Positions 1 through 10,474 of a stretch of DNA of 64,000 nucleotides are shown here, in pieces. The position numbers were made by a program, and so were the translations under genes. Source of the stretch: Halobacterium salinarum DSM 3754 (GTDB taxonomy: Archaea > Halobacteriota > Halobacteria > Halobacteriales > Halobacteriaceae); the NCBI RefSeq assembly GCF_008124605.1, contig NZ_VRYN01000002.1, positions 62,001-126,000 of the forward strand, in the 5' to 3' direction. The notes beneath the pieces were generated by a model. That model was not told the DNA's origin. It did not search any database and was given only the letters and a program-made list of their open reading frames with translations. Numbering within the stretch: position 1 is the first letter of the stretch; every line of letters begins with the position of its first letter.

Positions 1-1856
1 TTGCATCCGAGGACCCACTGGGCGAGGGTGCGAACACGTTCTTCGGTCGGGAGGTCCACGAATCCATCCACGAGTTCGTCAACAAGGTCAAAAGCGGCGC
101 TCGGGGGCTCGGCCCTGAAAAGCGCATCATCCTCCTGCTCGGGCCCGTTGGCTCGGGGAAATCAGACGTCGACCGCCAGGTCCGCCGCTATTTCGAGGAC
201 TACACCGCACAGCGCGAGGGGCGGCTGTACACGTTCCGCTGGACCGATCTCTGCTCGGTCATCGACGACCAGGACCCCAACGACGACACGATCACCTCCC
301 CGATGCACCAGGATCCGCTCGTGTTGCTCCCGGAGGCCCAACGCCAACAGGTCATCGACGACCTCAACGAGGACCTCGACGCGCCGTACTCGCTGCGCAA
401 CAGCCAGAGCCTCGACCCCGAAAGCGAGTTCTACATGGACGAGCTGCTCGCGCACTACGACGACGACCTCCAGGCCGTCCTGGAATCCCACGTCGAAGTG
501 GTGCGGCTCGTCGCCAGCGAGAACCGCCGCGACTGCATCGAGACGTTCGAGCCCAAGGACAAGAAAAACCAGGACGAAACCGAGCTCACGGGCGACGTTA
601 ACTACTCGAAGCTCGCGGTCTACGGCGAGAGCGACCCACGGGCGTTCGACTACGCCGGCGCGTTCTGCAACGCCAACCGCGGCATCTTCTCCGGCGAGGA
701 GCTGCTGAAACTCCAGCGGGAGTTCCTCTATGATTTCCTGCACGCCACCCAGGAACAGACCATCAAGCCGAAGAACAACCCCCGGATCGACATCGACCAG
801 GTGATCGTCGGGCGCACGAACATGCCCGAATACCAGGACAAGCGCGCCGACGAGAAGATGGAGGCGTTCAACGACCGCACCAAGCGTGTGGACTTCCCGT
901 ACGTCCTGGAGTACGATCGGGAGGCCAAGATCTACGAGAAGCTGCTCGGGAACGCCGACGTGCCGGACATCCACGTGGAGCCACACACGCTCACGATGGC
1001 CGGGCTGTTCGGCGTGCTCACGCGCATCCGTGAGCCCGACACCGACGCCATCGGGCTCTTGGAGAAGGCCAAAGCGTACAACGGGGAGCTCGATGACATC
1101 GACGACGTCGACCCGGAGAAGCTCCGCGAGGAGGCCGAGGTCACCGGTGATCGGGAGGGCATGGACGGCGTCAGCCCGCGGTTCGTCGGCGACGAGATCG
1201 CCGCCGCGATCATGGAGTCGATGGACCGCGACCGCGGGTTCCTGTCGCCGCTGACGGTGTTCAACCGGGTCGAGGACAACCTCCCCCAGCACGGATCGAT
1301 CCCAGAGGACCACGTCGCGGACTACCAGCGCGTCCTCGAACAGGTCCGCGAGGAGTACAAGGAGCGCGCCATCGAGGACGTCAGGCACGCCCTCGCCTAC
1401 GATCTCGACGAGATCCAGCGCCAGGGCGAGAAATACATGGACCACGTGATGGCGTACATCGACGACGACACCGTCGCCGACGAGCTCACGGGCCGCGAGC
1501 AGGAGCCCGATGAGACGTTCCTGCGCGCCGTCGAGGAGCAACTCGGCGTGCCCGGCGACCGCAAAGACGACTTCCGCCAGGAGGTGTCGAACTGGGTGAG
1601 CCGGCGCGCCCGCGAGGGCGAGCCGTTCGACCCCCAGGACAACGACCGACTGCGCCGCGCCTTGGAGCGGAAGCTCTGGGAGGACAAGAAGCACAACATC
1701 AACTTCTCGGCGCTGGTGTCGAACGCCGACGTCGACGAGGAACAGGACAACGAGTGGGTGGCGGCGCTCGTCGACCGCGGGTACAGCGAGGACGGTGCCC
1801 GTGAGGTCTTGGAGTTCGCCGGCGCCGAGGTCGCGAAAGCGGAACTGGAATCGTGA
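1..1856 (+). CDS. prkA: PrkA-family serine protein kinase, first copy (5' truncated by window edge)
   Basis: The frame is open from base 3 to the TGA at 1854-1856 (617 codons), so the true start lies outside the window. About 65 N-terminal residues seem to be missing, judging from where the Walker A motif GPVGSGKS (bases 141-164) falls in bacterial PrkA. The family combines an AAA+ domain with a C-terminal kinase-like domain, and bacterial YeaG/PrkA acts in stress and stationary-phase signalling. The C-terminus is acidic and helical. The last bases overlap the GTG start of a second PrkA gene by four, which points to translational coupling. Family assignment is firm; the substrate is unknown. 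Confidence 0.93.
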   Translation, partial: ASEDPLGEGANTFFGREVHESIHEFVNKVKSGARGLGPEKRIILLLGPVGSGKSDVDRQVRRYFEDYTAQREGRLYTFRWTDLCSVIDDQDPNDDTITSPMHQDPLVLLPEAQRQQVIDDLNEDLDAPYSLRNSQSLDPESEFYMDELLAHYDDDLQAVLESHVEVVRLVASENRRDCIETFEPKDKKNQDETELTGDVNYSKLAVYGESDPRAFDYAGAFCNANRGIFSGEELLKLQREFLYDFLHATQEQTIKPKNNPRIDIDQVIVGRTNMPEYQDKRADEKMEAFNDRTKRVDFPYVLEYDREAKIYEKLLGNADVPDIHVEPHTLTMAGLFGVLTRIREPDTDAIGLLEKAKAYNGELDDIDDVDPEKLREEAEVTGDREGMDGVSPRFVGDEIAAAIMESMDRDRGFLSPLTVFNRVEDNLPQHGSIPEDHVADYQRVLEQVREEYKERAIEDVRHALAYDLDEIQRQGEKYMDHVMAYIDDDTVADELTGREQEPDETFLRAVEEQLGVPGDRKDDFRQEVSNWVSRRAREGEPFDPQDNDRLRRALERKLWEDKKHNINFSALVSNADVDEEQDNEWVAALVDRGYSEDGAREVLEFAGAEVAKAELES

Positions 1857-4123
1857 CAGACTACATTGGGCGGGCGAACCGCGCGCTGCGGGACGCCTAC
1901 GACGAGCCGATGAGCCTCGCCGAGTACGTCGACCGGGCGTTCGAACAGCCGTTAGCCGCCGCCCACGCCAGCCGGTACCTGCTGGCGGCGATCGAGAGCG
2001 CGGGCACCCGGGAGGTCGTGGAGAACGGCGAGCGCGCGCAGCGCTATCGGTTCTTCGACGACCCCCACAACGACGGCGAGCACGCGGTCCTCGGGAACAC
2101 GGCGACGCTGAACGCGTTCGTCGACGACGTGCGCGCGATCGCGGCGGGCCGCGGCAAGGCCGAGACCATCCTGTGGTTCGCCGGGCCGACGGCCACCGGG
2201 AAGTCGGAGCTGAAGCGGTGTCTGATCAACGGGCTCCGGGAGTTCTCGAAGACCGACGCGGGCCGGCGATACACCATCGAGTGGAACGTCTCGGACGCCG
2301 ACCGCGGCCCGGGGTTGACCTACGGCGAGGAGCCCGTCGACCGCGAGGACGACTGGTATGAGAGCCCCGTGCAGGCGTCGCCGCTGTCGGTGTTCCCGAC
2401 GGACGTCCGCGAGGACGTGCTCGCGGACGTCAACGACCACCGCGAGGACGCCGACGCGTTGCGCGCCGACGCCGACCTGCCGCCGTTCTCCCGGGAGGCC
2501 TACGACCACCTCGAACAGCAGTACCGCCGCGAGGGCGTCGCGGACGTGTTCGCGGCGGCGACCGACCCCAAGCATTTGCGCGTGAAAAACTACGTCGTGG
2601 AGCGCGGCCAGGGGATCGGCGTGTTGCACTCCGAGGACGCCGGCAGCCCGAAAGAGCGCCTCGTGGGGTCCTGGGTCGCGGGGTTGCTCGGGCAACTGGA
2701 TTCGAAGGGGCGCAAGAACCCCCAGGCGTTCAGCTACGACGGCGTGCTCTCGCAGGGCAACGGCTGTCTCACCATCATGGAGGACGCCAGCCAGCACGCC
2801 GACCTGCTACAGAAGCTGTTGAACGTGCCCGACGAGCGCCGCGTGAAACTCGACAAGGGGATCGGGATGGACCTGGACACGCAGCTGGTCGTGATCTCGA
2901 ATCTGGACCTGGAAGCGCAGCTGAACAAACACGACGACCGGCAGGGGTTCGACCCGCTGAAGGCGTTGAAGCGGCGGCTGTCGAAACACGAGCTCGGCTA
3001 TCTCACGTCGATCAGTCTCGAAGCCCAGTTGCTGCGCCGGGAGCTCACCGGTGACGCCGGCGTGTGGACGGCCACGGACCCGGAGGTGTTGGCCGAGCGC
3101 GCCGCACAGCCGGTGACGGTGTCGGTGCGCGACGATGACGGGGAGACGGAGCGCGAGCTTGCGCCGCACACGATCGAGGCGGCCGCGCTGTACAGCGTCG
3201 TGACGCGGCTCGATGACGACGACCACGGCGACGAGCTGTCGCTGGTCGAGAAGGCGTTGCTGTTCGACCGAGGGTACGTCGGCAGCGGGGAGGACCGCCG
3301 GGACGCGAGCGAGTTCGACCTCGCTGACGGTGCCGACGGTGCCAACGGGATCCCGGTGACGTACACGCGGGACGTGCTGGCCGATCGCCTGCACGCGGAC
3401 GCCGACCGAAGCCACCCCGACCTCGCGGTCGAGCGGGTCATCACGCCCGGTGACGTGCTGTCCGGGATGGTCGACGGGCTGTCGTCCGCGCCGGTGTTCT
3501 CCGACGCCGAGCGCGCGGAGTTCAACGACCGGGTGGCGGTCGTGGAGGCGTACATCCACGACCAGCAGGCCGAGGACGTGCGCGACGCGGTGCTGGCCGG
3601 GGAGGGAGCGAGCGAGTCGGCGGTCGAGGAGTACGTCGACAACGTCCACGCGTGGGCGACCGGCGACACCGTCGAGAACGCGCGCGGCGAGCAAGCGGAG
3701 CCGGACGCGCTGTCGATGAAGCTGTTCGAGACGGAGACGCTGGGGCGCTTTGACGCCGACACCCACTACCACGGCAACGACCCCACGCCGGCCGTCGAGA
3801 CGTTCCGCGAGGACACCGTGATGACGGCGGTGACTCGCCACGCCTGGGAGCACCGCGACGACGAGTTCCACGCCCACGACGTGGATCTGTCGACGGTGCC
3901 GGTGTTGCGCGACGTGCTCGCGGGCAACGACTGGGACGACGTCAAGCGCGTGCACCCGGAGTTCGACCCGACGCAGTGGGCGGACCCGCCGGAGGGCACT
4001 GACACGGCCGCGGTCAAGGCGGACGCCATCTCGTTTCTGGTGTCCGAGCGGGGGTATTCGCGGGCGAGCGCCGAGCTGGCGTCCCGAAGCGTGATCTCGG
4101 AGGTGACGGACGAATGGGACTGA
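1853..4123 (+). CDS. prkA: PrkA-family serine protein kinase, second copy
   Basis: A 756-residue protein starting at GTG 1853 inside the stop of the preceding PrkA gene. The P-loop GPTATGKS lies near residues 110-117, followed by the long PrkA core (for example [18 protein letters not shown], typical of the AAA+ Walker B region). It is divergent from the first copy and longer than bacterial PrkA (about 640-680 residues), but both copies keep an intact P-loop. It overlaps the downstream yeaH-like gene by 10 bp. The pair may form a hetero-oligomer or have split roles; that is inference. Confidence 0.92.
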   Translation: MTDYIGRANRALRDAYDEPMSLAEYVDRAFEQPLAAAHASRYLLAAIESAGTREVVENGERAQRYRFFDDPHNDGEHAVLGNTATLNAFVDDVRAIAAGRGKAETILWFAGPTATGKSELKRCLINGLREFSKTDAGRRYTIEWNVSDADRGPGLTYGEEPVDREDDWYESPVQASPLSVFPTDVREDVLADVNDHREDADALRADADLPPFSREAYDHLEQQYRREGVADVFAAATDPKHLRVKNYVVERGQGIGVLHSEDAGSPKERLVGSWVAGLLGQLDSKGRKNPQAFSYDGVLSQGNGCLTIMEDASQHADLLQKLLNVPDERRVKLDKGIGMDLDTQLVVISNLDLEAQLNKHDDRQGFDPLKALKRRLSKHELGYLTSISLEAQLLRRELTGDAGVWTATDPEVLAERAAQPVTVSVRDDDGETERELAPHTIEAAALYSVVTRLDDDDHGDELSLVEKALLFDRGYVGSGEDRRDASEFDLADGADGANGIPVTYTRDVLADRLHADADRSHPDLAVERVITPGDVLSGMVDGLSSAPVFSDAERAEFNDRVAVVEAYIHDQQAEDVRDAVLAGEGASESAVEEYVDNVHAWATGDTVENARGEQAEPDALSMKLFETETLGRFDADTHYHGNDPTPAVETFREDTVMTAVTRHAWEHRDDEFHAHDVDLSTVPVLRDVLAGNDWDDVKRVHPEFDPTQWADPPEGTDTAAVKADAISFLVSERGYSRASAELASRSVISEVTDEWD

Positions 4124-5442
4124 GAGAGGACCGCGAACGGTTCCACGAGATCGGTGAACAGCGCCGCCAAGACCTCGCGGAGTTCATCCAGTACGGCGAT
4201 CTGGGGGGCAGCGGCCCCGACGCCGTGCGGGTGCCGATCAAGCTCGTGGACCTGCCCGCGTTCGAATACGACCAGCTCGACCGCGGCGGGGTCGGGCAGG
4301 GCGACGTCGACCCCGGCGATCAGGTCGGGGAGCCCGACGAGGCCGGTGAGGGTGACGACGACGAGGCCGGCGACGAGAGCGCCGACCACGAGTATTACGA
4401 GATGGACCCCGAGGAGTTCGCGGCGGAGCTCGACGAGCGCCTGGGGTTGGATCTCGACCCGAAGGGGAAGAAGGTGGTCGCGGAGACGGAGGGCGCGTTC
4501 AACGAGACCGCGCGCCGTGGCCCGCGTGGCACCCTGGATTTCGCGCACCTCTACAAGCAGGGGTTGAAGCGCAAGATCGCGATGGACTTCGACGAGGCGT
4601 ACGTCACGGCGGCGTTGCGGGTCGACGGCTGGGGGGTCGATGCGGTGTACACCTGGGCGCGCGAACAGCACATCCCGGTGTCGCGGGCGTGGATCGCCGA
4701 GCGCGCCCGCAGCCCCAGCCCGGACGACGACGCCGGCCGAGTTGTCGACGACGCGGTGTGGGCGTCGATCGACGCGATGGAGGCGGCGGTCGACGTCGAA
4801 CCCACGCGGACCCGGATCCGGCGCGGCGGCCCGGGACGGGTGCCGTTGCGGCGGGAGGACGAGCGGTTCCGGCATCCGAAGGTCGTCGAGCACCGCGAGC
4901 GCAACGTCGTCGTGGTGAACATCCGCGACGTGTCGGGGTCGATGCGGGAGTCCAAACGCGAGCTCGTCGAGCGGACGTTCACCCCGTTGGACTGGTATCT
5001 CACCGGGAAGTACGACAACGCCGAGTTCGTGTACATCGCCCACGACGCCGACGCCTGGGAGGTCGACCGCACCGACTTCTTCGGGATCCAGTCCGGGGGC
5101 GGCACCCGCATCTCGACCGCCTACGAGCTCGCCGAGAACGTGCTCGACGAGTACCCGTTCTCGGAGTGGAACCGGTACGTGTTCGCGGCCGGCGACGGGG
5201 AGAACAGCCACGACGACACCGAGGAGAACGTGATCCCGTTGATGAACGACATCGACGCGAACCTGCACGCGTACGTCGAAACACAGCCCACCGATGGCGT
5301 CCAGACGGGTACGCACGCGGGCAAAGTCCGGGACGCGTTCGGCGACACCGACAACGTCGCCGTGACGACGGTCACCGAGCCCGATGACGTGATGGGTGCC
5401 ATCGAGACGATTCTCAGCACAGAGGACAATGACACGGCCTGA
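4114..5442 (+). CDS. yeaH: YeaH/YhbH-family (UPF0229, DUF444) VWA-like protein
   Basis: A 442-residue protein. An acidic, low-complexity stretch lies near residues 65-95. The C-terminal half is a von Willebrand A-like fold with the metal-site motif DVSGSM near residue 272. [11 protein letters not shown] segment and a FAAGDGEN segment follow, as expected for VWA-type domains. In bacteria yeaH sits next to prkA (yeaG) and often spoVR (ycgB), exactly as here. The start ATG overlaps prkA2 by 10 bp and the stop overlaps spoVR by 14 bp. Family is clear; biochemical function is not established. Confidence 0.93.
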   Translation: MGLREDRERFHEIGEQRRQDLAEFIQYGDLGGSGPDAVRVPIKLVDLPAFEYDQLDRGGVGQGDVDPGDQVGEPDEAGEGDDDEAGDESADHEYYEMDPEEFAAELDERLGLDLDPKGKKVVAETEGAFNETARRGPRGTLDFAHLYKQGLKRKIAMDFDEAYVTAALRVDGWGVDAVYTWAREQHIPVSRAWIAERARSPSPDDDAGRVVDDAVWASIDAMEAAVDVEPTRTRIRRGGPGRVPLRREDERFRHPKVVEHRERNVVVVNIRDVSGSMRESKRELVERTFTPLDWYLTGKYDNAEFVYIAHDADAWEVDRTDFFGIQSGGGTRISTAYELAENVLDEYPFSEWNRYVFAAGDGENSHDDTEENVIPLMNDIDANLHAYVETQPTDGVQTGTHAGKVRDAFGDTDNVAVTTVTEPDDVMGAIETILSTEDNDTA

Positions 5443-7411
5443 TCCAGCCAAGCACGCGGCGGCCCAGACGCTCGACGAGCCGGCCCGGGAAGCCAACGCG
5501 CTCGCCCGGAAGCTCGGCCTCGACCCATACGACGTGCAGTATTGGGTCGTGGACCACGACGAGATGAACGAGCTCATCGCCTACGATGGGTTCCAGACGC
5601 GGTATCCACACTGGCGGTGGGGGATGAAATACGAGAAACAACGCAAGCAGACGCAGTTCCTCGGCGGGAAGGCGTTCGAGATCGTGAACAACGACGACCC
5701 CTCGAACGCGTTCCTGCAGGTGAGCAACGACCTCGCGGACCAGAAGGCGGTGATCACGCACGTCGAGGGGCACGCGGATTTCTTCAACAACAACCAGTGG
5801 TTCGGGCTGTTCGCGGACGGCGAGGGGCCGGACGCGGCGGCGATGCTGGAGCGCCACGCCGACCGCGTGGCGTCGTTCCTGTCGGACCCGGAGATCGGCC
5901 GGGAGTCCGTCGAGCGGTTCATCGATACGGTGTTGACCATCGAGGACAACATCGAATACCGGCGGGCGTTCGACCGGGACGCGGAGGGCGGTGATCCGGA
6001 CGCGCTGGCGGAGACGCTGGCGTCGCTTGGCGTCAGCGAGGAGGTCCGCGACGAGGTGTTCACGGAGACCTGGCTGGACGACATTGCGGCGGTCGACGAC
6101 AGCGTGCAGTTCCCCGAAACCCCCGAGTACGACCTGCTGGCGTTCCTGCGCGATCACGGGCAGGCCTACGACGAGGACGCCGAGAAGGCGGCGGCCTTCG
6201 AGGACTGGCAGCGCGAGCTCCTGGAGTTGCTGCGCCGGGAGGCGTACTACTTCGCCCCCCAGCGCACCACGAAGGTGATGAACGAGGGGTGGGCGGCGTA
6301 CTGGGAGTCGATGATGATGGGCGAGGAGGCGTTCGCGGGCGACGACGAGTTCCTGAGCTACGCCGACCACCAGGCCCGGGTGCTGAACAGTCCGGGGTTC
6401 AACCCGTACAAACTCGGGAAGGAGCTGTGGGAGTACGTGGAGAACCGCGCCAACCGGCGGGCGGTGCTTGAGCACCTGCTGCGCGTGGATGGGGTGACGT
6501 GGCGGAACTTCCACGACACGGTCGACACCGCGGACGTGGTGGACACGTTGGCACCACCGGCCGCGGTGGCGGCCGTCGCGCCCGACGAGTTGGATGCCGT
6601 CGAGTCGCTGCCGGACGCGTACGTCGACTGGCAGGGGCTCGCGGCCGCCCGGGAGCGCGAGATCGACGTCCAGCGGTATCCGTGGAAGCTGTTCACCTAC
6701 GAGGGGCTTGCCCACCGGCATTACTCGCTGGCGAAACCCCAGTACCGGGGGTTCCTGGGGCGCGTGACGCGCGACGAGTTGGAGTCCGTGAGCCGATACC
6801 TCTTCGACACGGCGCGGTACGCCAGCGTCGAGGCGGCGCTGGCGGACGTGTCGGTGACTGCGGGGTGGGATCGCATGTACAGCGTCCGGGAGAGCCACAA
6901 CGACGTGACGTTCGTCGACGAGTTCCTCACCCAGGAGTTCGTGGACGCCAACGAGTATTTCGCCTACGAGTTCAGCCAGACCCGGGGTGATTTCCGGGCG
7001 ACCAGCACCGACGCCGCGGACGTGAAGCGCAAGCTCCTGTTGCGGTTCACGAACCTCGGAAAGCCGACGATCGCGGTGTACGACGCGAACCACGAGAACC
7101 GCGGCGAGCTGTTGCTCGGCCACGAGTACAACGGCGTGATGTTGGACCGCGAACAGGCCGAGGCGACGCTACAACGCGTCTTCGAGCTGTGGGGGCGGCC
7201 CGTGGTGTTGCACACGATCACGAAACGCGTCACGGACAGCGAGCGGAAGCGCGCGCGCCGCAACGACCGCGAGCCCGAACCCGAAGAGGTGGGGGTCGCG
7301 TTGCGGTACGACGGCGAGTCGGTCAGCCACGCCGAGCTCGACTGGGAGACCGTCGAGCACCTGGCCGCGGACGACCTCGATTACGACACGAAACCCGACG
7401 AGTGGCTGTGA
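5429..7411 (+). CDS. spoVR: SpoVR-family protein
   Basis: A 660-residue SpoVR/YcgB-like protein. The ATG at 5429 was chosen because it overlaps the yeaH stop by 14 bp; the upstream in-frame ATG at 5396 lies deeper in yeaH. Conserved SpoVR features are the N-terminal MKYEKQRKQ segment, the [15 protein letters not shown] block, the [10 protein letters not shown] motif and the [14 protein letters not shown] block. It is longer than E. coli YcgB (about 510 residues) because of a C-terminal extension. It is last in the prkA-prkA-yeaH-spoVR operon. SpoVR is named for spore cortex formation in Bacillus, but the archaeal role is unknown and probably tied to PrkA signalling. Confidence 0.94.
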   Translation: MTRPDPAKHAAAQTLDEPAREANALARKLGLDPYDVQYWVVDHDEMNELIAYDGFQTRYPHWRWGMKYEKQRKQTQFLGGKAFEIVNNDDPSNAFLQVSNDLADQKAVITHVEGHADFFNNNQWFGLFADGEGPDAAAMLERHADRVASFLSDPEIGRESVERFIDTVLTIEDNIEYRRAFDRDAEGGDPDALAETLASLGVSEEVRDEVFTETWLDDIAAVDDSVQFPETPEYDLLAFLRDHGQAYDEDAEKAAAFEDWQRELLELLRREAYYFAPQRTTKVMNEGWAAYWESMMMGEEAFAGDDEFLSYADHQARVLNSPGFNPYKLGKELWEYVENRANRRAVLEHLLRVDGVTWRNFHDTVDTADVVDTLAPPAAVAAVAPDELDAVESLPDAYVDWQGLAAAREREIDVQRYPWKLFTYEGLAHRHYSLAKPQYRGFLGRVTRDELESVSRYLFDTARYASVEAALADVSVTAGWDRMYSVRESHNDVTFVDEFLTQEFVDANEYFAYEFSQTRGDFRATSTDAADVKRKLLLRFTNLGKPTIAVYDANHENRGELLLGHEYNGVMLDREQAEATLQRVFELWGRPVVLHTITKRVTDSERKRARRNDREPEPEEVGVALRYDGESVSHAELDWETVEHLAADDLDYDTKPDEWL

Positions 7412-7421
7412 GCGCGCGCCG

Positions 7422-7868
7422 TCAGGTCGTGATGACGGTGACCGCGCCGTCGAATTCGAGGATGATGCGCTGGGTGACGTCGCCGAAGATGGCTTTCCCG
7501 GTCGGGGAGCGCTTCCGGCCGGCGATGAAGATGTGGTCGGCGTCGCGGTCGTCGGCCAGCGCCAGGATCTCGTCGCCCTTGTCGCCGACGCGGCCGACGG
7601 ATGTCGGCTCGATGTCGACATCGGAGAGCACGTCACGGCCGATGTCGGAGGCGAACTTGCGCGCGCCGTCGGTGGCTTCGTCGATGGTGTACGTGACGTC
7701 GAAATCCGGGATGTTGGCCATCGACTCGCGGCGCTCGCCGTACTCGGTTTCGGTGGTGACGTGTAACAACAGGAGGTCAGCGCCAACGCCCGCGGCCAGT
7801 TCGCCGGCTTCTTCGACGAGTTGCTTGGCGGAGTCGCTGGCTTCGACGACTGCGATCGCTCGATCCAT
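7422..7868 (-). CDS. Universal stress protein, UspA family
   Basis: A 148-residue single-domain UspA-like protein starting MDRAIAVVEASDSA. The C-terminal segment (GRKRSPTGKAIFGDVTQRII) matches the nucleotide-binding G-x2-G-x9-G pattern, so it may bind ATP. The start at 7868 was chosen because a TATA-like box lies about 27 bases upstream, giving a leaderless mRNA. It converges on the spoVR operon, with 10 bp between stops. Client and signal are unknown. Confidence 0.92.
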   Translation of the reverse strand: MDRAIAVVEASDSAKQLVEEAGELAAGVGADLLLLHVTTETEYGERRESMANIPDFDVTYTIDEATDGARKFASDIGRDVLSDVDIEPTSVGRVGDKGDEILALADDRDADHIFIAGRKRSPTGKAIFGDVTQRIILEFDGAVTVITT

Positions 7869-7889
7869 ACCTGAGACCGCTTGTGCGGC

Positions 7890-7899
7890 AACCATAAAA
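7890..7899 (-). promoter_or_regulatory. TATA box of the uspA-like gene
   Basis: On the minus strand the bases read GTTTTATGGT, centred 27 bases before the ATG at 7868. This is the usual spacing for a leaderless haloarchaeal transcript. Confidence 0.55.
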
Positions 7900-7958
7900 C
7901 ATGGGGCGGTCGCTGGGTATGAACAACGCATTTGTACGCGAGGGGAGAACGATCAGTG

Positions 7959-8663
7959 ATGAGTCTCCGGCACCTAATGGCGGAGGTACGGGGCCGCGAG
8001 AAGGCACTGACGGTCTACGCACCGGCGGGTGACGGCGTCGTCACTGCCGTGCGCGAGTACTTTTCGTCCCAGCACGTTGCCATCGAGCACGAGCCGACCG
8101 AGGACGCGCTGCGGGCGGTCCTCGCGGACGCCGACGGGACGCAGCTGGCGTCGGTTGACGCGCCGGCGCTGCGCGAGTTGGCGTCCCGGGACCTCCACAA
8201 GGTGGGCGACGAAGCACCGTACAGCCCGCTGTTGGAGCACCTCGATCACACCACGTTCACCTCCTACGACCGGCGCCAGATGACGATGGCGTCCCGGGAG
8301 ATCGAGGACCGGGCGTGGCGCGCCAACGGCGGCCAGCTTCACACGGGGTTCCAGCGGCTGTCGAACGTGCGAAAGGAGCGTGACACCTACGAGCAGCTCG
8401 CGGCGTGTGATCTCTCCGTGCACGTCTACGGCGTGCCGGACGCGGAGCTCGGTGACACGTCGTTTGCGGTGCACGCCCCGGAGAGCGACGAGCTTGCGGT
8501 GTCGTGGTTCGTGCTCTACGACGGGGGCACCGACCGCGCGCAGTCCTCGGCGTTGCTGGCCGAGGAGCGCGCCGACGGCGGGTTCTATGGGTTTTGGACG
8601 TACGACCCGGCGCTCGTACAGCGCGCGCTTGAGGCGGTGACGGGCTACCAGCAGCCGGCGTGA
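7959..8663 (+). CDS. DICT-domain sensory protein
   Basis: A 234-residue protein resembling the DICT domain (sensory domain linked to diguanylate cyclase and two-component proteins, widespread in haloarchaea). The N-terminal segment MSLRHLMAEVRGREKALTVY is typical. The middle (YEQLAACDLSVHVYGVPD) and the end (SWFVLYDGG, GFWTYDPALVQRALEA) fit the family. No DNA-binding or catalytic domain is attached. It is divergent from the uspA-like gene across 90 bp. Ligand and partner are unknown. Confidence 0.85.
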   Translation: MSLRHLMAEVRGREKALTVYAPAGDGVVTAVREYFSSQHVAIEHEPTEDALRAVLADADGTQLASVDAPALRELASRDLHKVGDEAPYSPLLEHLDHTTFTSYDRRQMTMASREIEDRAWRANGGQLHTGFQRLSNVRKERDTYEQLAACDLSVHVYGVPDAELGDTSFAVHAPESDELAVSWFVLYDGGTDRAQSSALLAEERADGGFYGFWTYDPALVQRALEAVTGYQQPA

Positions 8664-8676
8664 GTACCCGCCGGTG

Positions 8677-8979
8677 TCACTCGTAGGCGCGGGCGCGCCA
8701 CGCCGTGGTGAGTGCGACCGACAGCACGGCCACGCCGTAGCCGGCGACCACCACGACGGAGTCCCGGCCCACTGCCCGGAGCACGGTGAACGCGAGCGTC
8801 GCGACTGCGAACGCGGCGAGCGACACCGCGACCACGGTGGACAGGGCCGCGGGATCGCTGGCGGCGTCCGCGTCGTACAGCGGCACCACAGTCATTGAGC
8901 CGGCGCGGAGCAGCCCCCAGCTGGCGGCGAGCAGTCCTCCCGTGAGCAGTCCGTACGGTAACGCGGCCACCACCCCCAT
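8677..8979 (-). CDS. Small hypothetical membrane protein
   Basis: 100 residues, with hydrophobic segments near residues 1-28, 45-65 and 73-92, so probably three membrane helices. A TTAAAG-like TATA element at about 9002-9008 on the minus strand lies 27 bases before the ATG and supports this start. I do not recognise the family. It stands alone between convergent and divergent neighbours. Confidence 0.75.
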   Translation of the reverse strand: MGVVAALPYGLLTGGLLAASWGLLRAGSMTVVPLYDADAASDPAALSTVVAVSLAAFAVATLAFTVLRAVGRDSVVVVAGYGVAVLSVALTTAWRARAYE

Positions 8980-9065
8980 ACGAATCCCTGTGGGAGGCCC
9001 GCTTTAACGCTTACCGGTATTTGTGGATCGCGGGGTTCAACGGCGGGCGGGGTGTAGGCGGCGGC

Positions 9066-9698
9066 ATGCGCGATCTGTCACACGCACTGGGGTCGGGCGA
9101 GCCGTATCCCGGTGATCCGCCGGCAGCGGTGACGCCACACGCCACGATGGCGGCCGACGGCTACCGGGTGTCGGCGGTGGCGTGTAGCACGCATTCGGGC
9201 ACGCACATCGACGCCCCGAGTCACCTCCTCGCTGACGGGCGGTCCCTGGACGCCTTCGACGTGTCGGCGTTCCGGTTCGACGCGCACGTCGTCGACTGCA
9301 CCGGTTACGGCCCCGGGGACGCCATCCCCGTGGATCGCGTGCCAGCACTGGACGACCACGATATGGTGGTGTTCAACACCGGGACGGCCGCGGACTGGGG
9401 CCGCCCTGAGTACTACGAGCACCCGCACCTGAGCGTGGCCGCCGCCGAGCGCTGCGCCGACGCCGGGTGCGCCGTCGCGGTGGACGCGCCCAGCGTGGAC
9501 CCGACCCGAACAGCGCCCGCGGGGGAGTCATCCGACGCCGCGGCGTATCCGGCCCACCGCGCGCTCCTCGGTGCGGGAGCGCTGATCGTTGAGAACGTGA
9601 CGAACCTCGACGGGCTCCCCGAGCGCGTCCCGGTCCAGGCGTATCCGCTGCCGGTTGCGGCCGACGGCGCGCCCGCTCGCGTGATCGCAGCGCCGTAG
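9066..9698 (+). CDS. Cyclase-family metal-dependent hydrolase (kynurenine formamidase-like)
   Basis: A 210-residue protein with the family motif HSGTHIDAPSH near residues 42-52, whose His and Asp residues bind the metal. An N-terminal DLSHAL block and a VAVDAPSVD segment are also present. The family (PF04199) includes arylformamidase, isatin hydrolase and uncharacterised hydrolases. No tryptophan-degradation genes are nearby, so the substrate cannot be assigned. ATG 9066 was preferred over an upstream in-frame ATG because the conserved MRDLSHAL begins there. Confidence 0.9.
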   Translation: MRDLSHALGSGEPYPGDPPAAVTPHATMAADGYRVSAVACSTHSGTHIDAPSHLLADGRSLDAFDVSAFRFDAHVVDCTGYGPGDAIPVDRVPALDDHDMVVFNTGTAADWGRPEYYEHPHLSVAAAERCADAGCAVAVDAPSVDPTRTAPAGESSDAAAYPAHRALLGAGALIVENVTNLDGLPERVPVQAYPLPVAADGAPARVIAAP

Positions 9699-9709
9699 CC
9701 GGCTGCGGG

Positions 9710-9934
9710 TCAGGCCGTGCCGCGATCGTCCACGAACCCGGATTTGAACGCGATCCAGCCGAGCACGCTGATGAACAGGATCGGCGGCAGGATGACGAAC
9801 CCCCAAAGCGGATCCAGCCCCCAGCCGAGCAGCAGGACAACGTCGAGCAGGCCCAACAGCAGGAACGGGAGGATGGCAACCGCCGCCTGTTTGCGGCTCC
9901 CGATGCGGTTGTCGGTCGGCGTGGGTACGTCCAT
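9710..9934 (-). CDS. Small hypothetical membrane protein (2 TM)
   Basis: 74 residues starting MDVPTPTDNRIGSRKQ. Two hydrophobic helices follow, near residues 17-37 and 44-62, then a short charged tail. It is a typical small haloarchaeal membrane protein with no recognisable domain. It converges on the cyclase-family gene, with 11 bp between the stops. Confidence 0.72.
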   Translation of the reverse strand: MDVPTPTDNRIGSRKQAAVAILPFLLLGLLDVVLLLGWGLDPLWGFVILPPILFISVLGWIAFKSGFVDDRGTA

Positions 9935-10025
9935 ACGCTGTGTTCGTCGGCGACGCGCAAAAACGATCCGGCTCACTGTGGATGGGACCGCGAGCGTTTT
10001 GCTTGTCGGGCCCCCACGCGGTCGT

Positions 10026-10469
10026 ATGACCGAACGCGTGACGCATGAGACAGTCCAGTCGGGGCGTGGCTCCGTCGTGCGGGCTGGCGGTACGCGGCGG
10101 CTGGCGGTCCAGGTGCCGGCTGACAGCGCCGCGTCGCTGCCGGTCGGCGACGTGGTGCGGGTCGTGTTGGATGGCTCCGAACACCACGCCAGCGTGGCCG
10201 CAACGGCCGACGACACGCCTGTCGTCCGGGGCGCGTACGCGACCCCGCGGCTCGCGCGCCAGCCCAACGGCGCGGACAACGAACTCGCCGCGTGGCTCGC
10301 CGACGCCGGCCTGGAGGCTGGGCGGTCGGTACACGTCGACGTCGTGGCCGCCGGGTTCAAATACGGCCTGCGTGCACCCGGGGAGACGGCGACCTACGAG
10401 TCGACCGGCACGCCGGACGAAGGCCTGGCTGACATCGCCGCGTCACTCGGGGACGGCGACGGCGCGTGA
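10026..10469 (+). CDS. Conserved haloarchaeal protein (possibly DUF7112)
   Basis: 147 residues, soluble and acidic. The N-terminal part (SVVRAGGTRRLAVQVPADS) and the ARQPNGADNELAAWLADAGLEAGRSVHVDVV segment recall a small haloarchaea-specific family that I remember as DUF7112; this is from memory and unchecked. No catalytic motif is seen. It is divergent from the small membrane gene at 9710-9934 and convergent with the histidine kinase. Confidence 0.8.
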   Translation: MTERVTHETVQSGRGSVVRAGGTRRLAVQVPADSAASLPVGDVVRVVLDGSEHHASVAATADDTPVVRGAYATPRLARQPNGADNELAAWLADAGLEAGRSVHVDVVAAGFKYGLRAPGETATYESTGTPDEGLADIAASLGDGDGA

Positions 10470-10474
10470 ACCGC

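Noticed and set aside
162-1694. Long minus-strand open frame opposite prkA1
   Set aside because: It lies wholly opposite a gene with a P-loop and clear family features. Its product is Val/Leu/Arg-rich with no domain, a usual shadow in GC-rich DNA.
7932-7958. Upstream in-frame TTG start for the DICT gene
   Set aside because: It would add nine residues without conserved character; the ATG at 7959 begins the typical MSLRHLM segment.
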